A DNA stretch of 64,000 nucleotides, from assembly GCA_032719365.1 (NCBI GenBank), contig CM064872.1, forward strand, positions 20,243,572 through 20,307,571. The letters are read 5' to 3'. This DNA is from Prinsepia uniflora. Taxonomy: Eukaryota > Streptophyta > Magnoliopsida > Rosales > Rosaceae. The translations under genes and the position numbers were made by a program. Of this stretch, positions 23,148-32,088 are shown piece by piece. How positions within the stretch are numbered: position 1 is the stretch's first letter; the number at the start of each line of letters is the position of its first letter. The notes under the pieces are model-generated. The model was not told the origin of the DNA. It searched no databases and saw only the letters and a list, made by a program, of their open reading frames with translations.

Positions 23148-25791
23148 GTAAGTGACTGTACAATTATACTTTTCTTAATATTAAAATAATAAAAAATTAG
23201 AGAAAATAATATATTTTGTGGTATTTTTGTACAATTAAATAAACCTTCAAATTTGGAGCATTTTGGCGAAAAAATCGTCCCGATCGGAGTTTGAACGAAG
23301 AAATTGTGGATGAAATTCGGTGGATAGGCTAAATTTATATTTAAAATCGAAACTAAATAAAATTTCAGCCCAGATCCAGCATCCCAATCTACCTAGCCCA
23401 GAAGCCCAAGTTGCGTGGCCCAAGAACTCTTCCCCAGCCCAACGGAAGCCGTCAGTTAGCGCTGGTCGAACTCCGTTTTTCTCGTTCGGAGCACGTACGC
23501 CGAATGGTCTCATCCTCTGTCAGCGCATGACGCGCGATTTTCGTATGCCTTTCCTGCTGCCCCACGCCGAACAATCATTTCTTCTATCAGCAGCATCTCG
23601 CCAATCCCCCAATTGCTCTGTCAGCAGCGCTTGCTGAATCTACCTTCCCTATCAGCGCTTCAGGTGCTGAATCCTACCAGCCCTCTTCTGCTGCAGCCTG
23701 CCGAAATCATCACTCCAGCCTAGCCACCTGCCACCGAGACGCCTTACCCTGCATAAGCCACACTACTTGCTCCAATTTTCTGATTTTCAGCTACAATTCA
23801 GCCCAAAATAAGTCCTTTTCACTAGTTTTCATCATTATTAGTTTGATATTATTTTGTTAAATTAATTTATATTTTATTTTTCTAATTTTTGGCACTCCCT
23901 CTATAAATAGGGAGGCCATTGTCATTGCTAAGGGTCCCCTTTTTAGTAGTTTTTAGTCCTGGTTTTGTTCTTATTTCTCTCTTCTTTTAGTTCATTTTCT
24001 CTCTATTTTGTTCTTTATTTTTGAGGCCATTTGTAACTTCTTGTAGATTTTCTTATTAATTAGATTTATTTTAATTATTGTTTTTAATTTATGTCTTTAC
24101 ATTTTGTTTTTTAATTTCATTTTTTTTTCTGAACTTTATTCTTGTAACTTTTTTTTGAGAGTTTTTAAACACATTTTCATGCTTTCCTTAATAAATACTT
24201 AGGCCAAATATTTCCGAAATAATTCTATAGTTTAAGTCCGCATTCTTATGTTTATTCCTTCATCTTCATAAGGTTATTTCTGATGTTCAGAGAATTTTAT
24301 GGATAAGATTTCATTGTTTCCATCCACTTTCGCAAACACAAGCTGTTCTTGAGTTCCGAAAGTGTAATCTTTCTCCCTTTACTTAAACACTAGTTATTGT
24401 TTCGGTTTTATTTATATTTCAATATATGTGTTGGTATTTTCTTTTTATCATTTGTAAATGTGAATACAATCTCCATGTGTTTTACTTTTTGAATTTCATT
24501 TACTTCATATGTTTTAGCGCTTAACCTTTAATTTAACGCCAAGTGTTTCTGACTGTTGTTCGGTGTACTTAAAATAGGGTTGAAGAGATTTAAATGTTTG
24601 ACGCACATTAAAATTGTAACACCCCGGAAATTCGAGGATTCTAATATTGTAATTTAATGTGTGATTTGACGCTTTTACCCTTGTGATTGGCATGGTCAAA
24701 TGTTGACTTTTTGATTTATGAACTAAATGGACTTTGACCTATGACCGTGACGTAGTTCGGGACGTAACGAGTTCATAGACAGGTGGCACATCCATTTCGG
24801 ACGATCAGGGTAAAAGTTATGACTATCGGAAGTTCAGGGGCATTACCGTAATTTGGACTCTCGGGGGGAAAATGTTGACTTTTCTCTTGGCAACCAATTT
24901 TCAGTTGACTCAAGGACCGTTGGGTAGGCCTCGACGTCCTGAGTCCGTAGACAGGCGGCACGCCGAAATCGGACTTCGTACGAGGAAGTTATGGTCAGAA
25001 ACGTGAATTCGGGAGGTTCGTGTCTCGGTTTTTGTGTCGAATATTATATTCAGGAAATCTGATTGGAGGACACCTGGTGAGTGACAAGTGTCACTCACCC
25101 ATTGGCCAGATTGGATCAGATCCACTATTGGATTAAATAGCAATTAAATCAGCTTTAAATTCCAGCCCTTGGATTGAAAACCCCTGATCTAATCTGAGCC
25201 ATTGATCTAATCATGGAGATCAAATCTGGACCGTCCGTTTCCTTCCCTCCATTTCTTTATATTTCATACCCGCAGAGCACATTCTGTCCATTTCGATCAA
25301 ACATCCCAGCAAATCATCCACTCTCTGTGTCTGCATATTGGGGACTCACTGGCAAGGCTGAGCGACGGCAGTGACCACGGCGGAGGACGGCGGAGAGGAA
25401 GGAATCAGGGAAACCCGTGGCGGTTTCAAACCCAGATTTTGGTAAATCCATTTCCCACGTTTAGTTTTGTTTTTGATGGATCCTAATCGACTCTAGGGAC
25501 TGCCAGGAACCTACTGGGATTGAACTCGTGGCCGGAGGTGCTCAGGACGGTGACACAACTGCGACGGGAGGCCGGTTCTGTTCTTCGAGGTAGGCCTCGA
25601 TCCTATCGGTTTTTCTCCATTCTATTTACACAGAACCAATCTAGGAACTCAGACGAGTAGTTAGGAATTAAAAGGAACGAAAATGATCAAGAAATGAAGA
25701 AATGGCAACCGGGTCATGAGCGCGGGTCTGATCGACCCGAGTTGCAGGTTTTCGGGTCAACCCATCTGAGGACAGCGGTGATGACGTGGCA

Positions 25792-25958
25792 CCCTGTCAG
25801 TCTGTCAGGTGACGTGGACCAACCGTGAGCCGACACGTGTCACATGTCAGTGCACAGTCAGCACTGACATGTCAGTGACGTGTCAGTGCTGACTGTGCAC
25901 TGACATGTGACACGTGTCGGCTCACGGTTGGTCCACGTCACCTGACATACTGACAGGG
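25792..25958. repeat. Long palindrome, 78-bp arms, in the 5' LTR only
   Basis: Left arm 25792-25869 and right arm 25881-25958 are reverse complements with one mismatch, around an 11-bp spacer (25870-25880, TGTCAGTGACG). The 3' LTR has only the left-arm sequence at the corresponding place (33264-33350) and then continues directly, so the right arm arose as an inverted duplication after, or during, the last replication cycle. Confidence 0.9.
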
Positions 25959-26135
25959 ACCAGTCAGGGACTGCCACGTGTCACTGACATGTCAGTGACG
26001 TGGACCAGTGCCGTGCTGACACATGGCACATGTCAGATCTGACACGTGGCCTGACAGATCAGCAAGGTGGACCAATCGGATGTTGACACGTGGCACCTGT
26101 CAGAGTCTGGCACGTTAGACCTGACAGTTGTCAGA

Positions 26136-26189
26136 TGACGTCAGCATGACGTCATGCTGACGTCAGTAGTGACGTCAGCGATGACGTCA
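26136..26189. promoter_or_regulatory. Five TGACGTCA (bZIP C-box/CRE-type) sites at helical spacing
   Basis: Exact TGACGTCA at 26136, 26147, 26158, 26170 and 26182 (start-to-start 11, 11, 12, 12 bp). The same five are in the 3' LTR at 33534, 33545, 33556, 33568 and 33580. Upstream are many CACGTG, ACGTGGC and TGTCAGTGACG motifs. TGACGTCA is a palindromic target of plant bZIP factors; function here is inferred. Confidence 0.75.
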
Positions 26190-26790
26190 GCAGGACTGTT
26201 CCAGCGTTGACCGCCGCGTTGACCGGAGCGTGGGGGCGCGTGTGAACAGTGTTTCTGGTGGGACCACCACCATTCTTTAGGTTTCGACGATCCGGATCCA
26301 ACGACGGTGGTTTCGGGTCGATCGGAGATCACTAAGTTGGTCAAAATAAGGTTTATTGACTTGGAAAGCGCGTTCGGGCGGCTTTTCCGGACCGGTTTCG
26401 GTCTAGGGTTTCATAGTTGAATGTTAGGGGTTTAAATTGACCTTTGCATATGCTTTGGTTATGACAGGTTTTGTATAATCGTACCAGAACGAGGGTATAC
26501 GTTCGGTTTTCAGCAGGACTGTTCAGTGAGTGGACCACTTTCTTAAACCCTTGCGTGCATAAATGTTTTCTGGTTATTTATACTTATTCACATGCTAAAA
26601 CAATAATGGTTTTGAGGATATGGAAAATATGGTTATGGCACGTTTCACGGTATTTGGGCTTGAGACCCGTCTGATGAAACTTAATGATTGGTTCGGATTT
26701 TATCTATGTATATATATATGCCTTGCATGTGGATATCAATAAAATGCATTTGTCACTGCACTGTATAGATCCTTCCATATTATATTGTCT

Positions 26791-26979
26791 CCTCCGGCGA
26801 GGTACCTCGGAGAGGTCACAGACGTCTAGTACGTCCAACGTCTATGACGCTAAGCATCGGGGATGCTGTACCCGAACGGGGTTCGGGGAATGAACTCAGA
26901 AATTGAGACCCGAGTGGCACGCGTAGCCTTGTGATTGTGACCTTATTGGACGTCAGGGACGTCAAACATCAGGGATGTC
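26791..26979 (+). repeat. Mini-hairpin array E (5' LTR copy)
   Basis: Consecutive stem-loops, mostly with 3-nt loops: CCTC-CGGC-GAGG (26791), ACCTC-GGA-GAGGT (26804), GACGT-CTAGT-ACGTC (26821), ACGTC-TAT-GACG (26838), AGCATC-GGG-GATGCT (26853), CCCGAAC-GGG-GTTCGGG (26871), GACGTC-AGG-GACGTC (26949), ACATC-AGG-GATGT (26966). The 3' LTR copy (about 34178-34360) has longer stems in three of them (GGACGT/ACGTCC, AGCGTC/GACGCT, GACATC/GATGTC). Confidence 0.8.
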
Positions 26980-27489
26980 GGGATTGGAGTGTATAGTGCA
27001 GCAACTAAAATTATACTTATGGTTTTATTATATGCCTTATGGTTCGTATTATATGGTTTATGATTTTGAATTATGATGCACGCATGTTTGGAAAACGGAG
27101 GGGTAAATTATATGTTTTAATTATCAAACGATTTCATAAACTTGAGTTTCGGTCCACTCACCCTTAATGTTTTGATAACCCCTCCAGGTCGGGAAACTGA
27201 GGTAGAGGAGGAACCTGAGGCTGAGGCGTAGATCTACATTCTGCGTACATGATCCCCTGTTGGGCGGTGTACCCGCAGGTTTACTTTAGAGTCGTGCTCG
27301 CATCTTGTAATTTTGGTTTTCATCCCTTGTCTGACATTCGTTTAATTCGAATTTGATGTATGACTTTAATTTGGTTATTTATGCATTTGATGTTTTGAGG
27401 TTAAAATTGGTATGAATTATTGGGTGTCAGACGGGAGCAGGGCACGTCCCCTTATGGTCCCTGTGGGATCGGGGCGGGTCCTGTCAGCT

Positions 27490-27501
27490 TGGTATCAGAG
27501 C
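27490..27501 (+). other. Primer-binding site (initiator Met tRNA)
   Basis: TGGTATCAGAGC begins three bases after the LTR end and is complementary to the 3' end of plant initiator tRNA-Met, the usual primer for this class of elements. Confidence 0.9.
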
Positions 27502-27618
27502 ACTAGGTTGTGGTCAGTACTAGGGTATTGGTCAGCATGCTAGACTAGCGATTAGTACTAGTTACTTTTCGACTTTTAAGAATATTGTTTTCTGATCTAT
27601 GCCTCTTAACAGTTGGTT

Positions 27619-30600
27619 ATGCCTCCTAGGAGAATTCCTCATACTCGAACGGACGAGGATCTAGAAAGAGAGATGGAATGCGCGAGCATTGAAAGGGCTC
27701 AACGTTTGGGAGCCACTCCTTTCTGCGGGGGATCAAACCCCGAGGATGCTCACGACTGGATCACCAAATGGGAGAGGATCTTCTCGGTGATGCACTGCCC
27801 TCCAGGCGAACGAGTGACTTTGGCGGCCTTCTTACTGGAAGGAGGAGCCTACCAGTGGTGGCACGGACTCGAGATGTCTGGGTGGTCTGTCCATACCACT
27901 ACTTGGGAAGCTTTCCGTTCCAGATTTCTGGACCAGTACTACCCGCGATCCTTTCGCGCTGCACGGGAGGCTGAGTTCCTGCGACTGGAGCAGGGTGATA
28001 TGTCCGTTGCGGACTACGAGCAAACTTTCGGGAAACTTTCCCGGTTCGCTGCTTCATTCGTAAGCACGGAGGAGGACAAATGCCAGCGGTTTGAGCTTGG
28101 ACTCCGAGGGGAGATCCGGGCCAGTGTGACTGCTACCACTCATGCTTCTCTGAGAGATATGGTCGACGCAGCGGTGCGTGTCAAGGCCAGTCTGGCGGCA
28201 CACCAATCGCGACAACCTTCGGGGGAGGGGCGACGTCAGGATCGCCCACATCATGGGCCATCGGGCCGTAAGAACAACAAGGGAGGGAGCTACAGGGGAG
28301 CACCCTCATCCTTCAAGGGTCGTGGCTGGTCGGGTCGACGTGGAGGCTCTCAGGGCAGAGGATCTGGATACAACTCTGGGCAACGCTCATCTTGGAGCGG
28401 TGCTTCTGGCGGGCATTCGGACAGGCCAAGGCCAGTAACTTGTTTTGCTTGCGAGGAGGTGGGCCACTATGCCAGTAATTGTCCGCAGTTGTCCAAGAAC
28501 AACGACGCTGGGGGCTCGAGTGTGGTGCAGAGCACGGCTTCCCACACTAATGGAGGTCGCGGTCAGGGAGGTGACCGTGGTGCTGGGCGTGGCGCGCGCG
28601 GGCGCGGACGGAACGGAGGGCCGAGGGCCCAAGTGTTTGCAATGACCCAGCAGCAGGCGAGGACTGCTCCAGGCGTGGTCACAGGTACACTACATATCTT
28701 TAACCTTCTTGTACGTGTATTGATGGATGCGGGGGCTACACATTCTTTTATTTCGAAGAGTTGTGCTGGTATGCTTGATTGTGTGGTATCAGCTTTAGAT
28801 TGCGAAATGGGTGTTGGCACCCCGATGGGTATCGTGTACCTTGTGAATCAGGTGATTCGAAGGTGCCCGGTAAGAATTGAGGATGTGGATTTACCAGCAG
28901 ACTTAATTATTCTGGATATCCACGACTTCGATATAATCCTAGGGATGGATTGGCTGTCGGAGCACGGATCGCTCATCAACTGCTGTAGCAAGCAAGTGAT
29001 TTTGCGGAGCCCGGGTTTGCCGGAAGTTATCTTTCAGGGGGAACGTGATGGTTTGCCTCCTGAAGTGATTTCGTCACTTACTGCTACCAAACTTCTACGG
29101 AAGGGATGCCAGGGTTATCTGGCGCATGTCGTGTCGGAACGGGTCGATACTCCGGTTATCGACGAAATACCGGTGGTCTGTGAGTTTCCGGATGTATTCC
29201 CGGAAGACTTACCTGGGTTGCCACCATCGCGGGAGATTGAGTTTACTATTGAACTACTCCCGGGTACCCGACCTATATCCCAGGCACCATACCAGATGGC
29301 GCCGGCCGAGTTACGAGAACTCAAGACTCAATTGCAGGAGTTGGTAGATCTGGGATATGTCCGACCGAGTACTTCACCGTGGGGAGCACCGGTGTTGTTC
29401 GTGAAGAAGAAGGAGGGAAGTCTCCGTTTATGTATTGACTATCGACAACTCAACAAGATGACGCTGAGGAATCAGTATCCTCTACCCAGGATCGATGACC
29501 TTTTCGACCAGTTGCGGGGAGCTCAGTGCTTCTCGAAAATTGATTTGCGGTCTGGGTATCACCAACTGAGGATTTCGGAGGAGGATATTCCGAAAACTGC
29601 TTTTCGAACCCGTTACGGGCACTACGAGTTCCTTGTTATGCCATTTGGTTTGACGAATGCTCCAGCAGCATTCATGGATCTGATGAACCGGGTCTTCCGA
29701 CCCTACCTGGATAAGTTCGTGATTGTGTTCATCGATGATATTTTGGTATACTCGAGGAGTGCCCGTGCACATGAAGAACATCTACGGTTGGTCTTGGAGA
29801 GACTGAGACAAGAACAATTGTATGCCAAGCTGAGCAAGTGTCAGTTTTGGCTGAGCAGTATTGGTTTTCTGGGACACGTGATATCAACGGATGGGATTTG
29901 CGTGGATCCCCAGAAAACAGAAGCGGTGACCAACTGGGCTAGACCGACAACGGTGACCGAGGTGCGGAGTTTCGTCGGATTAGCAGGCTACTACCGGAGA
30001 TTCGTGGAGGGTTTCTCCACAATTGCTGCACCATTGACTCGTTTGACTCGGAAGGGAGTAAAGTTTATCTGGGACGAGCAGTGCGATCGGAGCTTTCAAG
30101 AGTTGAAAGATCGATTGACCACTGCACCTGTCCTTGCATTGCCGGATGACAGTGGAGAGTTTGTGGTCTTCAGTGATGCATCGCTGCAAGGTCTGGGCTG
30201 CGTGTTGATGCAAACTGGCAAGGTTATCGCCTATGCATCCCGGCAGCTGAAGACTCATGAGTTGAACTACCCTACCCATGATTTGGAGTTGGCGGCAGTG
30301 GTTCATGCTCTAAAGATCTGGAGACATTATCTGTTCGGCGCAACGTGTCGGATATACACCGATCACCAGAGTCTTAAATTCTTATTCACTCAGAAGGAGC
30401 TTAACATGAGACAACGGAGATGGTTGGAGCTGCTGAAGGACTATGACTGTACGATCGAGTACCATCCGGGTAAGGCCAATGTGGTGGCTGATGCACTCAG
30501 CAGGATCCGTTGCACACCTAGGGATGGTGCATCTTCCCTTGCTAGTGGAACTCCGGAAGGCGGGAGTTATTTTGAGTACGGATGCGCATGGAGCTTTGTT

Positions 30601-30633
30601 GGCCAGCTTCCATGTACGACCAGTACTGATTGA
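27619..30633 (+). CDS. Chromovirus Gag-protease-RT-RNase H polyprotein (frameshifted before integrase)
   Basis: The start is the ATG at 27619 (MPPRRIPHTRTDED); an upstream TTG in frame is not needed. 1004 codons. Order: capsid region (W-x-x-x-W-E-R-I-F and YQWWHGLE, residues ~45-85), basic G/R/S-rich linker, CCHC zinc knuckle CFACEEVGHYASNC (~274-287), protease VLMDAGATHSFIS (~366-378), RT with LRLCIDYRQLNKMT, SKIDLRSGYHQLRI and FIDDILVYS (~600-715), RNase H with VVFSDAS, ELAAVVHALKIW, YTDHQSLKFL and VADALSR (~850-960). It replicates the element through an RNA intermediate in virus-like particles. Oddities: the protease catalytic triplet is DAG where DSG or DTG is usual, and the frame is lost just after the RNase H end, near 30505, so integrase is out of frame. 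Confidence 0.95.
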   Translation: MPPRRIPHTRTDEDLEREMECASIERAQRLGATPFCGGSNPEDAHDWITKWERIFSVMHCPPGERVTLAAFLLEGGAYQWWHGLEMSGWSVHTTTWEAFRSRFLDQYYPRSFRAAREAEFLRLEQGDMSVADYEQTFGKLSRFAASFVSTEEDKCQRFELGLRGEIRASVTATTHASLRDMVDAAVRVKASLAAHQSRQPSGEGRRQDRPHHGPSGRKNNKGGSYRGAPSSFKGRGWSGRRGGSQGRGSGYNSGQRSSWSGASGGHSDRPRPVTCFACEEVGHYASNCPQLSKNNDAGGSSVVQSTASHTNGGRGQGGDRGAGRGARGRGRNGGPRAQVFAMTQQQARTAPGVVTGTLHIFNLLVRVLMDAGATHSFISKSCAGMLDCVVSALDCEMGVGTPMGIVYLVNQVIRRCPVRIEDVDLPADLIILDIHDFDIILGMDWLSEHGSLINCCSKQVILRSPGLPEVIFQGERDGLPPEVISSLTATKLLRKGCQGYLAHVVSERVDTPVIDEIPVVCEFPDVFPEDLPGLPPSREIEFTIELLPGTRPISQAPYQMAPAELRELKTQLQELVDLGYVRPSTSPWGAPVLFVKKKEGSLRLCIDYRQLNKMTLRNQYPLPRIDDLFDQLRGAQCFSKIDLRSGYHQLRISEEDIPKTAFRTRYGHYEFLVMPFGLTNAPAAFMDLMNRVFRPYLDKFVIVFIDDILVYSRSARAHEEHLRLVLERLRQEQLYAKLSKCQFWLSSIGFLGHVISTDGICVDPQKTEAVTNWARPTTVTEVRSFVGLAGYYRRFVEGFSTIAAPLTRLTRKGVKFIWDEQCDRSFQELKDRLTTAPVLALPDDSGEFVVFSDASLQGLGCVLMQTGKVIAYASRQLKTHELNYPTHDLELAAVVHALKIWRHYLFGATCRIYTDHQSLKFLFTQKELNMRQRRWLELLKDYDCTIEYHPGKANVVADALSRIRCTPRDGASSLASGTPEGGSYFEYGCAWSFVGQLPCTTSTD

Positions 30634-32077
30634 TCGGATCATTGAGGCACAACTTCAGGATCCGATACTCTGTATTTACAGAATTGAGGTCGATACGGAG
30701 GGGAGACAGGATTTTACCATCCGGGACGATGGAGCACTTGTGAAATTGGGCCGTTTGTGTGTACCTGCAGTGGCAGAGTTACGGGCCGAGATTCTTGAGG
30801 AGGCCCATAGTTAGGCCTATGCTATGCATCCGGGAGGTACAAAGATGTACCGTACCCTCCGGAACCATTATTGGTGGCCAGGAATGAAGAAGGATATTGC
30901 TGAGTTCGTGAGCAAATGCTTAACCTGTCAGCAGGTTAAGGCGGAACGGCAGAGACCGTATGGGGCTATGCAGCCACTTCCGATTCCTGAGTGGAAGTGG
31001 GATCACATCACCATGGACTTCGTCTTTAAGTTACCGAGGACTCAGAGTGGAGTGGACGGAGTATGGGTGATCGTGGATCGGTAAACCAAATCAGCCCATT
31101 TTCTGCCAGTTCAGGAAACCTATAAACCTAAGCGACTGGCTCAGTTGTTTGTGAAGGAAATCATACGACTTCATGGTACGCCGGAATCGATCGTGTCCGA
31201 TCGTGATCCGCGTTTCACTTCCAGGTTCTGGCGGAGTTTGCAAGCTACTCTGGGAACAACCTTACGTTTCAGTACTGTTTTCCATCCACAGACCGATGGA
31301 CAGTCTGAGAGAACCATTCAAACCCTGGAGGACATGATGAGGTCATGTGTACTGCAGTTTCAAGACTCTTGGGATACTCATTTGCCATTGATGGAATTCG
31401 CTTACAATAACAGCTATCAGGCGAGCATTGGAATGGCACCATATGAGGCACTGTATGGCCGACAGTGCAGGACACCTATCTGCTGGACGGAGGTAGGAGA
31501 GCGAGCGGCTGTAGGGCCGGAGATGATGGACTTGACCATGGAAACTATTCGCGTGATCAAGGAGAGATTGAAGGTGGCACAGGATCGCCAGAAGAGTTAT
31601 GCCGATCGACGGATTCGAGACTTGGAATTTGAAGTGGGAGATTTCGTCTTCCTGAAGTTATCACCGTGGAAGGGGATTATCCGATTCGGTCGACGGGAGA
31701 AACTGAGTCCGCGTTTTATCGGACCATATGAGATCGTGGAGAGAATTGGCAGAGTTGCATACAGATTGGCGCTACCCCCAGAACTATCCAGAGTTCACGA
31801 TGTCTTCCACGTATCGATGTTGCGGATGTACGTACGTGATGCTTCTCATGTACTTGGGGAACAACCTGTCGAACTACGGGAAGATTTGAGCTTTGAAGAA
31901 CAACCAGTACAGATCTTGGATCGGAAGGACAAGGTACTACGTCGGAAGACGATCCCTCTCGTGAAGATTCTCTGGAGAAACCAGAACGTGGAAGAAGCCA
32001 CATGGGAGCCTGAGGCTCAGATGCGAGAACAATTTCCTCATTTGTTTTTTTTTAAATTTCGGGACGAAATTTCTTAA
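30506..32077 (+). pseudogene. Chromovirus integrase and chromodomain region, broken
   Basis: All of it lies in frame 2, shifted from the upstream polyprotein. Pieces: linker with LLASFHVRPVLIDRI (to a TAG ending 30814), zinc-binding HHCC region (YRTLRNHYWWPGMKKDI, CLTCQQVK) and first catalytic Asp (WDHITMDF) up to a TAA at 31082-31084, then 31145-32077 with the second Asp (IVSDRDPRF), the Glu segment (NNSYQASIGMAPYEALYGR) and a C-terminal chromodomain-like tail (VKILWRN...EEATWEPEAQMREQFPHLF). DDE integrases join the element DNA to the target; chromodomains of this clade bias insertion toward heterochromatin. One frameshift plus two stops disable this copy. The last codons overlap the polypurine tract region. 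Confidence 0.9.
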
Positions 32078-32087
32078 GGGGGGAAGG
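32076..32087 (+). other. Polypurine tract
   Basis: AAGGGGGGAAGG stands two bases before the 3' LTR start (TGTAAC at 32089), the position where plus-strand DNA synthesis is primed. Confidence 0.85.
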
Positions 32088-32088
32088 T

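Larger units (their letters stand above)
24615..27486 (+). repeat. Chromovirus 5' LTR (2872 bp)
   Basis: TGTAACACCCCGG...GGGCGGGTCCTGTCA. It contains a weak TATA (tttatatttc, ~25256), a splice-donor-like GAG/GTAGGC (~25589), a large palindrome (25792-25958), five TGACGTCA sites (26136-26189), mini-hairpin array E (26791-26979) and an acceptor-like aacccctccag/gtcggg (~27187). It is 88 bp longer than the 3' LTR, mostly because of the palindrome. Confidence 0.95.

Noticed and set aside
27490..27501. tRNA-like sequence (TGGTATCAGAGC)
   Set aside because: It is the reverse complement of a tRNA 3' end next to an LTR, a primer site and not a tRNA gene.
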